A stretch of DNA of 64,000 nt from Virgibacillus proomii (GTDB lineage Bacteria > Bacillota > Bacilli > Bacillales > Amphibacillaceae): positions 1 through 64,000 of the forward strand of contig NZ_JAHLNO010000019.1 in assembly GCF_018916875.1 (NCBI RefSeq), in the 5' to 3' direction. The notes under the pieces were generated by a model. It was not told where the DNA came from. It made no database searches and worked only from the letters and a program-made list of their open reading frames with translations. Positions 16,607 to 25,826 of this stretch are shown in pieces (the first letter of the stretch is position 1; each line of letters begins with the position of its first letter). The translations under genes were made by a program, and so were the position numbers.

Positions 16607-16671
16607 AATAATGAGAATCATTTTCATCTACTTTTCATCTATTACCATAGCAAATAAAAATAGAATGTCAA
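16607..16671 (-). promoter_or_regulatory. sigma-A promoter and Fur box of the NEAT/srtB operon
   Basis: Minus strand: TTGACA (16666-16671), 16-bp spacer, TATGGT (16644-16649), followed by a Fur box AATAATGAGAATCATTTTC (16607-16625, 16 of 19). With the 16495 site this gives two operators downstream of the promoter. Confidence 0.7.
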
Positions 16672-16710
16672 CTATAATTTTATTTTATTTGTAAAATTCC
16701 TTATTTTTTA

Positions 16711-16739
16711 TTGACAATGATAATCGTTATCACTATAAT
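16711..16739 (+). promoter_or_regulatory. promoter with embedded Fur box for the second haem/iron operon
   Basis: TTGACA (16711-16716), 17-bp spacer, TATAAT (16734-16739): consensus hexamers. GACAATGATAATCGTTATC (16713-16731) matches the Fur consensus at 17 of 19 and fills the spacer, so Fur binding would block polymerase directly. Confidence 0.85.
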
Positions 16740-16787
16740 AAGCATTAATTGAGAATTAATATCATTTAAATATTAGGAGTGTAATGT

Positions 16788-17738
16788 ATGCGGCAATATA
16801 GATTCATTATTTTATGCATCTTCCTATTGATTCTCGTTGGATGTAGTAATCAGGATGGGATAACAGCAAAGAATGAAACAGAACCAAAGGAAGATACTTT
16901 TTCCATTACAGATTTTGCTGATCGAACTATTGATTTCGAAACAACTCCTGAAAAAATTGTGGCATTAAGTCATGGAGACGTAGACATTATCTATGCATTA
17001 GGAAACGAAGTGGTCGGTCGACCATCTGGAGAGACGTCTGTCAAAGAAGCAAAAAATGCTCTTGAAGTAGGTTCTACTCACAGTATGGATATAGAAAAGA
17101 TTACTTCGCTCGAACCTGATGTTGTATTAGGTAATCATCCAATGAATACAAAGGATGTGCAAGCAATAGAAAATATGGGAGCAGACATGGTACTGAGTCA
17201 TGCTAATTCTGTTAAAGACATTCAAAAGCAAATTTCACTTTTTGGTCAGTTATTGAATAAAGAAAACGAAGCGCAACAACTCATACATAAGATAGACGAT
17301 AAATTAACAGCATTACAAAAATCGAAGGTCAAAAGTAAACCAAGAGTACTATTAGTTTATGGTGCACCTGGAACCAATATGGTAGCATTACCAAATTCAC
17401 TGGGCGGGAATATTTTAGAATTAGCAGGGGGATTAAATATAGCTAGCGATTATCCAAGCTTAGAAATGTATCCCCAATATGCTCAATTAAACGCTGAAAG
17501 AATTATTGAAGCCAATCCACAAATGATTTTAATAATGACTCATGGTGATCCTGAAAAAGTGAAAAAGAGTTTAGTTAAAGATATGTCACAAACAGCTGGT
17601 TGGGATGAACTGGAAGCTGTAAAAAATAATCGCGTAATTATTCTGCCTTCAGATCTGTTTGGAACAAATCCCGGGACAAAAGTGATTGATGCATTAGATT
17701 ATCTTCATGAATTAATCAAAGATGTGAAGAAGGAATAA
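16788..17738 (+). CDS. haem/iron ABC transporter substrate-binding lipoprotein
   Basis: A 316-residue periplasmic-binding-type lipoprotein with lipobox LILVGC (Cys19), then TFSITDFADRTIDFETTPEK and a bi-lobed helical-backbone fold. The C-terminal half has VYGAPGTNMVALPNSLGGNI and MTHGDPEK, resembling the haem-binding HmuT/IsdE group more than the FhuD group. It is a paralogue of the IsdE gene across the divergent promoter. With the permease and ATPase that follow it makes a second complete importer. Haem is the likely ligand because an IsdG-type enzyme ends the operon, but this is inferred. Confidence 0.85.
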   Translation: MRQYRFIILCIFLLILVGCSNQDGITAKNETEPKEDTFSITDFADRTIDFETTPEKIVALSHGDVDIIYALGNEVVGRPSGETSVKEAKNALEVGSTHSMDIEKITSLEPDVVLGNHPMNTKDVQAIENMGADMVLSHANSVKDIQKQISLFGQLLNKENEAQQLIHKIDDKLTALQKSKVKSKPRVLLVYGAPGTNMVALPNSLGGNILELAGGLNIASDYPSLEMYPQYAQLNAERIIEANPQMILIMTHGDPEKVKKSLVKDMSQTAGWDELEAVKNNRVIILPSDLFGTNPGTKVIDALDYLHELIKDVKKE

Positions 17739-17741
17739 ACG

Positions 17742-18737
17742 ATGTCAGTAAAAAGAAGAAGTATACGCAGAAAATATCTAGCTATTATTTCTCCAATACT
17801 TTTATTACTTGTAATCTTTTATGGTATAACGTATGGACCTGTTCCAATCACTTTGTCTGAAACATGGACTGCATTATTTTCAGATGGAAATACATTTCAG
17901 AAAAAAATAATTATGGACATACGCTTACCTAGAGTACTGCTAGGGTTGTTAGTAGGTGGATGTTTGGCAGCATCAGGCGCTTTATTACAAGGTGTTATGA
18001 AAAATCCGTTAGCTGATCCTGGAATTATTGGTGTATCATCAGGAGCTGGACTGGCAGCAATTATTACAATGGTACTTTTACCGGAATTTGGCTATTTATT
18101 ACCATTAACGGCATTTATAGGGGCTTTGTTTACTTCACTAGTTATATATTTACTAGCATGGGATCAAGGAGCATCACCTGTCAAAATTATTTTAGCAGGA
18201 GTGGCTATAAATGCCTTATTAGGAGCAATAATGAATGGAATTATGGTTGTTTACAGTGACCGTGTTCAATCTGTATTGCCTTGGCTTTCCGGTGGATTAA
18301 CAGGAAAGGGATGGTATCATTTAGAATTTATGGCACCTTATGCCATTATCAGTCTGTTAGCATCATTTTTGGCTATCAGACCTGCTAATCTTTTATTATT
18401 GGGTGATCATTCAGCTAAACTTTTGGGACAACGTGTGGAAATTCAACGTTTTTCGCTCATTATATTAGCTTCATTATTGGCAGGAGCAGCGGTTAGTGTT
18501 GCAGGTTTAGTTGGTTTTGTTGGGTTAGTAGTCCCACATATTATCCGGTTATTAATTGGCGATGATTACGCTTTTTTACTACCATTTAGTATTGTTTCCG
18601 GTGGGATCCTTGTTGTACTTGCTGATACGATTGCAAGGTCTTGGTTTGATCCAATTGAATTGCCAGTTGGAATATTACTAGCATGTTTAGGAGCACCATT
18701 CTTTTTATTTTTACTTAAGAAACGGAGAATATTGTAA
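17742..18737 (+). CDS. haem/iron ABC transporter permease, FecCD family
   Basis: A 331-residue permease starting 3 bp after the lipoprotein gene, with the family segments RLPRVLLGLLVGGCLAASG, NPLADPGIIGVSSGAG and GLVVPHIIRLLIG. About ten transmembrane helices. The stop codon TAA overlaps the ATG of the ATPase by one base, so the three transporter genes are translationally coupled. Confidence 0.9.
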   Translation: MSVKRRSIRRKYLAIISPILLLLVIFYGITYGPVPITLSETWTALFSDGNTFQKKIIMDIRLPRVLLGLLVGGCLAASGALLQGVMKNPLADPGIIGVSSGAGLAAIITMVLLPEFGYLLPLTAFIGALFTSLVIYLLAWDQGASPVKIILAGVAINALLGAIMNGIMVVYSDRVQSVLPWLSGGLTGKGWYHLEFMAPYAIISLLASFLAIRPANLLLLGDHSAKLLGQRVEIQRFSLIILASLLAGAAVSVAGLVGFVGLVVPHIIRLLIGDDYAFLLPFSIVSGGILVVLADTIARSWFDPIELPVGILLACLGAPFFLFLLKKRRIL

Positions 18738-19537
18738 TGAATGCTATCCGTATGAATGAAATTAGATTAAATGTAAATGACTTTCAATTATCAAATATTT
18801 CTTTATCTATTCCAAACCGGGAAATCAGTACGATTGTAGGTCCCAATGGGTCTGGTAAGTCAACACTATTAAAAGTTATTAGCAAACTGCTAGTGGCAGA
18901 CTATGGATCCGTATATATATACGAAAAAAATAGTCAGTCCTATAAGACTAGAGAATTCGCAAAAAAAATCACCATGCTACCACAAGCCAAAGACCATCTG
19001 CCTAATTTAACGGTTAAAGAGTTAATCTCATTCGGCAGATCTCCATATAAACGTTTTTTTAATAATCGATTATCGAAAGAAGACGAGGAAATCATTTATG
19101 AATCAATGAACATAACGAATACAGCCATCTATGAAAATCGTATGTTTTCTAGTTTATCGGGAGGGGAACAACAGAAGGTTCGTATTGCAATGGCTTTGGC
19201 ACAACAAACAGAAATTTTATTATTAGATGAGCCGACTACTTATTTAGATATTGCCCATCAATTTGAAGTTATGGAGTTACTGCAATATATTAACGAAAGC
19301 TATAAGATGACAATTATTATGGTTTTACATGATTTGCAACAAGCTGCTACGTATAGTGATTATATGATTGCACTTAAAAACGGGAAGGTTGTAGATAAAG
19401 GGAAACCACAAGAAATATTAACAGAGGACTTTTTAACAAATGTTTATGAGATACATGCACGGATTATCTATGAAGATGGTTATCCATTGATTATACCTAA
19501 ATTAAGGAGGAAACACCATGTATATCGTTACAAATAA
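18737..19537 (+). CDS. haem/iron ABC transporter ATP-binding protein
   Basis: A 266-residue FecE-type ATPase with Walker [10 protein letters not shown], signature LSGGEQQKV, Walker B ILLLDEPT and switch VLHDLQQA. It resembles the ATPase at 10683-11453 closely, consistent with duplication of the importer. Its last 20 bp overlap the start of the IsdG-type gene, whose AGGAGG ribosome site lies inside this coding sequence. Confidence 0.9.
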   Translation: MNAIRMNEIRLNVNDFQLSNISLSIPNREISTIVGPNGSGKSTLLKVISKLLVADYGSVYIYEKNSQSYKTREFAKKITMLPQAKDHLPNLTVKELISFGRSPYKRFFNNRLSKEDEEIIYESMNITNTAIYENRMFSSLSGGEQQKVRIAMALAQQTEILLLDEPTTYLDIAHQFEVMELLQYINESYKMTIIMVLHDLQQAATYSDYMIALKNGKVVDKGKPQEILTEDFLTNVYEIHARIIYEDGYPLIIPKLRRKHHVYRYK

Positions 19538-19838
19538 AACAAAAATAAAAAAAGATGAAGGTTATCAGTTAGTCAATCGTTTTAATAAAGTTGGTAAAAT
19601 TGAGACAATGGAAGGTTTTTTGGGTTTGGAAGTATTAGTGACAGATAAGCTAGATGATTATGATGAAGTAACTATTATGACGCGTTGGGATACAGAGGAT
19701 TCCTTTAAAAAATGGCTGGAAAGTGATGCATTTAGGGAAGCGCATACCCATCGTGGTGGGAAACCGGATTATATTATTACCAATGAAATATCGTATTATG
19801 ATGTAAAGATAGTCCGTAAGCCGATTGTTCCTGCATAA
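19518..19838 (+). CDS. isdG: haem-degrading monooxygenase, IsdG family
   Basis: A 106-residue ABM-domain protein. Asn6, Trp66 and His76 align with the catalytic Asn7, Trp67 and His77 of staphylococcal IsdG; the context motifs are [12 protein letters not shown] and AFREAHTH. It would open imported haem in the cytoplasm to release iron, completing the uptake pathway encoded on both sides of the divergent promoter. It is the last gene of the Fur-controlled plus-strand operon; a strong terminator follows at 20031-20065. Confidence 0.92.
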   Translation: MYIVTNKTKIKKDEGYQLVNRFNKVGKIETMEGFLGLEVLVTDKLDDYDEVTIMTRWDTEDSFKKWLESDAFREAHTHRGGKPDYIITNEISYYDVKIVRKPIVPA

Positions 19839-20030
19839 TAATTTGAGAGACAAGAGGTATGCTTCAATTATTTTAGGTTTCATGAAAGATTTAGATACAC
19901 ATTTGTTGATTACCTATATTTTCACAAGCAACCCCCCTGTCTTGTGAATATGGTAAACATATATTTATAGAGATAAACAATTAGTACCCCCTCTCACTCT
20001 TTTCTTTAACAGATAATTGATGTTCTATAT

Positions 20031-20065
20031 GGCATACACATTGAAATGTGTATGCCTGTTTTTTT
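20031..20065 (+). terminator. intrinsic terminator of the haem/iron operon
   Basis: GGCATACACA pairs perfectly with TGTGTATGCC around TTGAAA, followed by TG and seven Ts. Confidence 0.88.
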
Positions 20066-20237
20066 ACGCTAGAATAAAGTTATTCCATAGGCAAAGTCGC
20101 GATGATAAAGGAATTAGTAGGAATAAGTTCAAAACATGGGAGTTTAGGGTAACCTAGCATCTGTTGTAATTCTTCATTCCCTTGCGTGATTAAATTACAA
20201 TTACGATACTTTATTGCACTATTATAGGGAAACAAGT

Positions 20238-20258
20238 TTGTCTGTACCGTATAGACAA
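20238..20258 (+). promoter_or_regulatory. palindromic operator-like site before the PRD cluster
   Basis: TTGTCT-G-TA-CCG-TA-T-AGACAA is an interrupted perfect palindrome, 44 bp before the first start codon. Such sites bind GntR-type or similar dimeric regulators; no such gene is in the cluster. It could also fold as a short RNA hairpin. Confidence 0.4.
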
Positions 20259-20301
20259 GGGCTCCTATAATAAAAGTAGGGGTTGTAAAAGGGTGATAAG
20301 A

Positions 20302-22134
20302 ATGTTAACAAATAGGCAGAGAGAGATTGCACTTATCTTGTTAAGTAATGAGCAAAATCTTTTTTATAAAGAAATAGCTGAAAGATTTTCAGTATCATTA
20401 CGGACTATTAAATCAGACATGCAAGAAGTTAAAAAGTGGTTTTTAAAAAACAAAGTTGATATAAAGTCAAAACCCAATAAAGGTATAGTTATAAGTAAAC
20501 TAGATGAAAAAAAGAAAATAGAAATTTACCACACCCTTTTATCGTTATCGGTAGATGAAGAAATATGGAGTATCGAAGCTCGAATTCGTCGAATTATATT
20601 AATGTTGATTTTACATTCATCTAAGTATATGACGGCAGAATTTTTAGCTAACCAGTTATTAGTAAGTGAGCAAACTATTTATAAAGATATGAAAAAAGTG
20701 AAAGAATACTTAAAAAATAATAATATAATATTTCTTTCGTTACCAAGAAAAGGTTATACGATTTCTGGCGATGAAGTTAATATACGCCAGTATGCGGAAT
20801 ATTTATTAACCAATAAGAAAATAATGGAAGATAGTTATAAAGTAGACGTTTACTTAAAATATAAAGAAGAATTGAGTTCGTTATCTTTAGATATAGAAAA
20901 AACAGTTCAACTAGTACATCAAAAGCTTCAAAAAACAATTAGTCAATCATTAATTAATTATAAACCAACTTCTGTTGAATTGTTCACATTATTTATCCGA
21001 TTAGTCATCTCTATCTGTCGTGTATTAAAAGGTAAGATTATACAATTAGAAAGTTATAGCAATGAGTTTGATGCTTCACTTACCAATTTTGCCACATTTA
21101 CTTACTTTGTGGCGGATAGAACTTTTGAACAATCCGATTTACAAATAACTAAGGACGAATTTATTTATATTTATCGAAATGCATTGTTAAACAATCAACA
21201 AGAAAATTTATTAGAAATCACTAATAACATTATACATTATATAAGTGAGAAGCTTTCTGTACCGTTTTACAATGATTCTACTTTAAAAACTAATTTGTAT
21301 TCCCATTTTCTAGATAAGTTCGCTGAAGAAAATGCCATATTATTAGAGAACAATCCTTTTATGGAAGATATAAAATCACAATATAATTATCTTTATTACC
21401 CGGTTAAAGAAGCTTGTCAAAAATATATACAATTCCCTAATTTATCAGTAAAAATGATTAGTTCATTTGTTACCTTGCATTTTCTTGTATCTTTGGAAAC
21501 GACTTTTTCCAGTAATAAATTTTTAAAGGCATTATATGTTTGTGCAAGTGGTAAAGGTGTTGCAAGAGTAATAAAAAATCGTGTTGAAAAAGAAGTTCCA
21601 CAGATTAGAATTATTCAATTTTGTGGATTGGATGATTTTGAAAAAGTTATAAAAAAGCGCACATTCGACTTAATTATTAGTGTATTTCCACTTGAAATAA
21701 AGATACCTACTGTATGGGTTGACCCAGTACCAAGTGCTGAAAATATAAAAGAATTAAAGAATATAGTAAGTAATTTAATAGGAAATGAACATTGTATACC
21801 ATCCCCTGATATGTATACAAATATAAGAAGTAACGACCCGGAAGAACTTTCTCGGGAGATTATTTTAGAAGCGATGGAATTATATTTAGCTCTTAAGCAG
21901 ACGTTTAAAGGAAGAATTAGGCAAAATATGGAAGAAACTTTTCTGATGCATATTTTTTTAATGGTTCACCGTATTAAATTTAGTATGGATTATGATTATC
22001 TAATTAATACATTTTTTATAAAGACAGATGATTATCAAAAAGTAGATGCGATTTTTAAAAAGCAAGGCATTAAAGCGAGCTCAGATGAGAAGAAAGCAAT
22101 CCTATTCTATATTGAAAAGGAGGAGGAGAAATGA
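20302..22134 (+). CDS. BglG/LicR-type PRD transcriptional regulator
   Basis: A 610-residue multidomain regulator: two winged helix-turn-helix domains at the N-terminus (about 1-55 and 85-150, with AEFLANQLLVSEQTIYKDM), PRD-like helical regions (about 180-400), a IIB-like segment (LYVCASGKGVARVI, about 415-500) and a C-terminal part resembling a degenerate IIA. The ATG at 20302 is chosen for the AAAGGG 8 bp upstream. Phosphorylation by HPr or EII proteins would tune its activity. It overlaps the amidohydrolase gene by 4 bp and should activate the cluster. The C-terminal domain lacks a clear phosphohistidine motif. Confidence 0.82.
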   Translation: MLTNRQREIALILLSNEQNLFYKEIAERFSVSLRTIKSDMQEVKKWFLKNKVDIKSKPNKGIVISKLDEKKKIEIYHTLLSLSVDEEIWSIEARIRRIILMLILHSSKYMTAEFLANQLLVSEQTIYKDMKKVKEYLKNNNIIFLSLPRKGYTISGDEVNIRQYAEYLLTNKKIMEDSYKVDVYLKYKEELSSLSLDIEKTVQLVHQKLQKTISQSLINYKPTSVELFTLFIRLVISICRVLKGKIIQLESYSNEFDASLTNFATFTYFVADRTFEQSDLQITKDEFIYIYRNALLNNQQENLLEITNNIIHYISEKLSVPFYNDSTLKTNLYSHFLDKFAEENAILLENNPFMEDIKSQYNYLYYPVKEACQKYIQFPNLSVKMISSFVTLHFLVSLETTFSSNKFLKALYVCASGKGVARVIKNRVEKEVPQIRIIQFCGLDDFEKVIKKRTFDLIISVFPLEIKIPTVWVDPVPSAENIKELKNIVSNLIGNEHCIPSPDMYTNIRSNDPEELSREIILEAMELYLALKQTFKGRIRQNMEETFLMHIFLMVHRIKFSMDYDYLINTFFIKTDDYQKVDAIFKKQGIKASSDEKKAILFYIEKEEEK

Positions 22135-23255
22135 CAGAGATTACGGTTATTCATAATGGAATTGTATTTTGCCCAGAAAAGAAAACGTTTACTAAAAAGG
22201 ATTTATACATTGGGAATGGCTATATTATGGATAGCAAAGATATTAAAAGTTCCGATCATTTTAAAAAATGGGATGCTGAGGGCAACTATGTATCACCAGG
22301 CTTTATTGATATGCATGTTCATGTTTTTGAAAATCATGCCAAAATAGGTATTCATGCTGATAAAGTTGGAATAAATCAAGGTGTTACAACCCTTGTTGAT
22401 GCAGGGAGCACCGGGTATAACAACTTCGAACAATTTAAGAAAGAAATTATCGATAAAAATGTTACCGAAGTACTGTCATTATTAAATATTTCCAGTACCG
22501 GGCTTATAGAGGGTTTAAGTGAATTATCAGATTCAAAAAATCTAATGAGCGAAACTATGTGGAAAGAGATAAAGAATGCTGAACCATCAATTGTAGGTTT
22601 AAAAGCCAGAATGAGTCAATCCGTAGTTGGTAATCAGGGGATTCGTCCATTAAAATATGCTATTAAACTAGCAAATCAAGCCAATGTACCCATCATGGCA
22701 CATATTGGCTCCCCACCACCGCCTTTAGAAGATATATTGTCATTATTAAGAGAAGGAGATATTGTCACACATGCTTTTCATGGCAAGAAAGGTGGAATTA
22801 TTGATGATAACGGTAACTTAATACCCGCTGCACAAAAAGCACTTGAAAGAGGAGTTAAATTTGATGTTGGACATGGGACATCTAGCTTCTCCTATAACAC
22901 AATTAAACGATTTAAGTCTAAATATAGCTATCCTTTTTCCGTTAGTACCGACATTTATGAGAGAAATTTTGAACAACCAGTTGGTAGTTTAATGGATACC
23001 ATCTCTAAGCTATTAGCAATAGGATATACTCTAGAAGAATTATTACAATCAGTTACAATAATCCCTGCTCAAATTTTATCCTTATCCAATTATGGGTCAT
23101 TAAAGCCTGGGAGTAAAGCAGATATCACAGTGTTTAATATTGTTGAAAATGAATGTATCTTATTTGATTCAAGTGGTGAGAAGATGATGGTAAATCAGCG
23201 CTTAATCCCACAAGCAACATGGAAAAACGGTAATCTTGTATATCAAAGGGGTTAA
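22131..23255 (+). CDS. amidohydrolase/deacetylase, EF_0837 family
   Basis: A 374-residue metal-dependent amidohydrolase-superfamily enzyme. Visible metal-site residues are His62 and His64 (DMHVHVF), Lys158 (VGLKARMSQ, the carboxylated lysine position), His191 (MAHIGS), His214 (THAFHG) and Asp274 (VSTDIYE). It belongs to the group usually found beside DgaE-like and KDGP-aldolase genes in Enterococcus, Aeromonas and others, with unproven substrate; a role in removing an N-acyl group or opening a cyclic amide of an amino-sugar derivative is plausible. It starts within the stop of the regulator gene (ATGA overlap). Confidence 0.85.
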   Translation: MTEITVIHNGIVFCPEKKTFTKKDLYIGNGYIMDSKDIKSSDHFKKWDAEGNYVSPGFIDMHVHVFENHAKIGIHADKVGINQGVTTLVDAGSTGYNNFEQFKKEIIDKNVTEVLSLLNISSTGLIEGLSELSDSKNLMSETMWKEIKNAEPSIVGLKARMSQSVVGNQGIRPLKYAIKLANQANVPIMAHIGSPPPPLEDILSLLREGDIVTHAFHGKKGGIIDDNGNLIPAAQKALERGVKFDVGHGTSSFSYNTIKRFKSKYSYPFSVSTDIYERNFEQPVGSLMDTISKLLAIGYTLEELLQSVTIIPAQILSLSNYGSLKPGSKADITVFNIVENECILFDSSGEKMMVNQRLIPQATWKNGNLVYQRG

Positions 23256-23259
23256 TATT

Positions 23260-23592
23260 ATGAAGGAAACAAATCTACATCAGTATTTTAGACAAAGTAA
23301 AGATCCGAAATTATGTGAAGTACTTTACAAATGTGCTATGAATTACATAAATAGCAATGGTTATCAAATAAAGGAACATCAAAAAAAAGCTTTATTAAAC
23401 CATATTACTGGAATGGTAAAACGAAATATAGATGCAGAACAGATAAACATTCAAGATAAAACGATATTTAATGAAGTGTCTCAAGATTCCATAGAGATCT
23501 CTAATAAATTGATGGAAAAGTTGGAATATATAGCAAATGACGAAATTTATCTATTATCCATTCATTTTGAAACAATTAGAAATAATAAATAA
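23260..23592 (+). CDS. stand-alone PRD-domain protein, EF_0829 family
   Basis: A 110-residue protein starting at the ATG at 23260 (AAGGGG upstream). It contains essentially one PRD-like helical domain: HQKKALLNHITGMVKR in the first half and DEIYLLSIHFETIRNN at the C-terminus, the place where PRDs carry their second histidine. There is no DNA-binding or RNA-binding domain. Such small PRD proteins accompany DUF2620/DUF4310-4312 genes; the likely role is to sense PTS phosphorylation or modulate the large regulator. This function is inferred from the domain and neighbours only. Confidence 0.75.
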   Translation: MKETNLHQYFRQSKDPKLCEVLYKCAMNYINSNGYQIKEHQKKALLNHITGMVKRNIDAEQINIQDKTIFNEVSQDSIEISNKLMEKLEYIANDEIYLLSIHFETIRNNK

Positions 23593-23605
23593 GGAGATGA
23601 CTTTA

Positions 23606-23971
23606 ATGGTAAAGGTAGTAATAGCAGATCGGTTAGGGAAAGGTCAAAATGTGGCGCGTGGAGTAGATCTTGCTGGAGGTGAAGCTATTGTTGTACCTGG
23701 AATAGGTGCCGATATGAAGCTTGGTGATGAGATGAATAAAATAAATGCTGATTTGGGAATTTCTTTTTGCGGAAGTGGTGGAGCAGGTGCAATTACAGCA
23801 CAAACAAAATATGGATATAAAGCAAAGTATGGAATGCGGTCAATTGATGAAGGGGTAACAGCAATTCGTGAGGGATATAAAGTATTGGGGTTTGGGTTTA
23901 TGGATGTAGAAGAGCTGGGAAAACGACTTGTTCAGGAGTATAAGAAAAGAGAGGAGAGTAAATCGATATGA
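23606..23971 (+). CDS. DUF2620 family protein
   Basis: A 121-residue soluble protein, start at the ATG at 23606 with AAGGAGATG upstream. It has an alternating beta/alpha pattern and a glycine-rich motif SFCGSGGAGAITAQTK (residues about 54-69) that could bind phosphate or a nucleotide. The family includes E. coli YhfU and is linked to transporter-like membrane genes. The small size, N-terminal VVIADRLGKG and position beside membrane proteins invite comparison with PTS IIB proteins, though no phosphocysteine P-loop is obvious. Overlaps the next gene by 4 bp. Confidence 0.78.
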   Translation: MVKVVIADRLGKGQNVARGVDLAGGEAIVVPGIGADMKLGDEMNKINADLGISFCGSGGAGAITAQTKYGYKAKYGMRSIDEGVTAIREGYKVLGFGFMDVEELGKRLVQEYKKREESKSI

Positions 23972-24303
23972 TAGAAAGTCGTTGTGTAACAGTAATGATT
24001 AATGGCAAGGGGAAAACAAAAGATGAAGCAGTGAGTAGGGCTTTAAGTAAAATACAGAAACAAATTTTTGATAAATTGGACCAACTTATAATTCGAGCAG
24101 AGCCAAAAAGCATGGAAGAAGTTGAGGCAACAATAGAAGAATATACAGAACGATTTCTCTTCTTTTTTCTACCTCGCAGGAGAATGAAATGTAGTGTTAC
24201 GTTGAAGGTAGAAGTTAATTTAAAAACGATGAATGCTGAGAATTTGAATTGGCAGACAAAAACTAACTGTTACCATGTATTAAGGAGGGAAACACATGGG
24301 TGA
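23968..24303 (+). CDS. DUF4312 family protein
   Basis: A 111-residue protein with a ferredoxin-like alternation: VTVMINGKGKTKDEAVSRAL, a helix, then RMKCSVTLKVEVNLKT. FLFFFLPRRRMK in the middle is the family signature region. It overlaps DUF2620 (4 bp) and DUF4311 (8 bp), so the block 23606-25078 is tightly coupled. In the genomes where this family is known it always travels with DUF4310 and DUF4311, indicating one complex, probably a cytoplasmic subunit of a membrane transporter. Confidence 0.78.
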   Translation: MIESRCVTVMINGKGKTKDEAVSRALSKIQKQIFDKLDQLIIRAEPKSMEEVEATIEEYTERFLFFFLPRRRMKCSVTLKVEVNLKTMNAENLNWQTKTNCYHVLRRETHG

Positions 24304-25078
24304 AATGGTTGTTATTCTATTTAAATCTTTAATCATAGGAACAATTATAGGATTTCCATTAGGTGCTGGGGCAGCAAGAATGTTTCATGCACCGAAGTCT
24401 CAATCAATGGGAGCGTTTCGAACCATTGGTGAAATGAATGCTTGTCAAGGAGATAGAGCTTCACACTTTTCATTTGGATTTGGCTTTTTCTTTAATGCAT
24501 GGGCTTCCACTGTTGGAGCCGGCGCTTTCACCCAAGATGTTGCGCATAGAATTATTCCAAATTGGTCAGCTGCTTCCGTATTAAGAAAAGGAAAGACGTT
24601 AGAAGAAACGATGCATAATCCAGTCAAAATGAGTATTGCCGGGGCAATCATAGGAGCAATTGTAATTGGTTTTCTAAGTATTACTACTGCATCAATACCG
24701 GCTGGCTTAAGAGACGTAGCACTTGAAGTGTTAGCTCCTGCAGCTGATTGGTTAATTAATTTAGCAATGCCGGTTATTTTTTGGTTAGCAGCACTAGATG
24801 CCGGTAAACGTTCAGGTTTTTGGGGAACTATTTTTGGAGGACTTGCACATATCATCATGGGTAATGCTGTTCCTGGTGTTGTTTTAGGTATTTTAATTGG
24901 TAAAGGTGTGGATGACAGCGGGTGGAATAGAGTAACAAAGACCTTAATGACTGCTATTATAATTCTTTTTACACTCAGCGCATTCTTTAGGGAAATAGAC
25001 ATTCAATTGATTAAAAGTCTAAATCTATCTGTTCCTCATTGGCTAGATTCACTTCATGACTTAATTAATCCAAAATAA
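24296..25078 (+). CDS. DUF4311 family membrane protein
   Basis: A 260-residue integral membrane protein with about six or seven hydrophobic helices. The family signature is GAGAARMFHAPKSQSMGAFR followed by GEMNACQGDRASHFSFG. Conserved charged and cysteine residues inside GEMNACQGD suggest a functional site. The ATG at 24296 is well placed after TAAGGAGGG. With DUF4310 it is expected to form the membrane part of an uncharacterised uptake system. No resemblance to PTS IIC, ABC or MFS permeases is visible to me. Confidence 0.8.
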   Translation: MGEMVVILFKSLIIGTIIGFPLGAGAARMFHAPKSQSMGAFRTIGEMNACQGDRASHFSFGFGFFFNAWASTVGAGAFTQDVAHRIIPNWSAASVLRKGKTLEETMHNPVKMSIAGAIIGAIVIGFLSITTASIPAGLRDVALEVLAPAADWLINLAMPVIFWLAALDAGKRSGFWGTIFGGLAHIIMGNAVPGVVLGILIGKGVDDSGWNRVTKTLMTAIIILFTLSAFFREIDIQLIKSLNLSVPHWLDSLHDLINPK

Positions 25079-25094
25079 GGGGGGAAATATTACG

Positions 25095-25748
25095 ATGAAC
25101 CAAAAACACGATCAAATTTATAAAAGGAATTTTTGGTATGCAGATTGGTCATTTCCGATTTTTGTAGCCCTTTTTTCTGCGGGTGTTTTTGCTGGAACCC
25201 ACATGTATTATATTTACAAAGTTGGTGCTTTTAATGAAGTTGCCATCGTAGCCTTACTTGAAGCAGGAATTCAAGGTTCTGGATATGGTGCGGCTGCAGC
25301 TTTTGGAGCTAGCTTTCTATTTGCAAGGGTTCTTGAAGGTGGCTTAGTTGGAGTTCTTGACATTGGAGGGTCTATTCTAACAGGGGTTGGAATTGGTATT
25401 CCTGCATTGTTACTTGGTGCTGGAATAACATTACCAATTGAAAACTTTTTTGTATCCTTATTGGTAGGATTAATAATTGGAGCAATAATCGGTGTAATTG
25501 TTATTAGTATTAGAAAATTTACGGTTGGACAAGCAAATTCAACATTTGGTAGTGATGTAATGATGGGAGCAGGTAATTCATCAGGAAGGTTTTTAGGACC
25601 TTTAATAATTATTTCTGCAGCAACTGCATCGATTCCTGTTGGCATTGGATCTACAATAGGTGGCGCTATCTTCTACCTTTGGAATAAACCGGTAGCAGGA
25701 GGAGCAATCTTAGGTGCGATGGCTCTAGGTGTATTTTTTCCAATATAA
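25095..25748 (+). CDS. DUF4310 family membrane protein
   Basis: A 217-residue integral membrane protein with about six helices rich in Gly/Ala/Ile. Recognisable segments are FWYADWSFPIFVALFSAG near the N-terminus, EAGIQGSGYGAAAAFGASF in the middle and GSDVMMGAGNSSGRFLGP towards the end. The start follows GGGGGAAA. It completes the four-gene putative transporter (DUF2620, DUF4312, DUF4311, DUF4310). Substrate is unknown; the flanking lyase and aldolase genes point to an amino-sugar acid derivative. Confidence 0.8.
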   Translation: MNQKHDQIYKRNFWYADWSFPIFVALFSAGVFAGTHMYYIYKVGAFNEVAIVALLEAGIQGSGYGAAAAFGASFLFARVLEGGLVGVLDIGGSILTGVGIGIPALLLGAGITLPIENFFVSLLVGLIIGAIIGVIVISIRKFTVGQANSTFGSDVMMGAGNSSGRFLGPLIIISAATASIPVGIGSTIGGAIFYLWNKPVAGGAILGAMALGVFFPI

Positions 25749-25826
25749 ATTAAGTCTGCTATGAATACTTTACCAAATAAACAAGCACCTAGTTAAAATT
25801 TAAAATAATAATTAAAGGATGGACGA

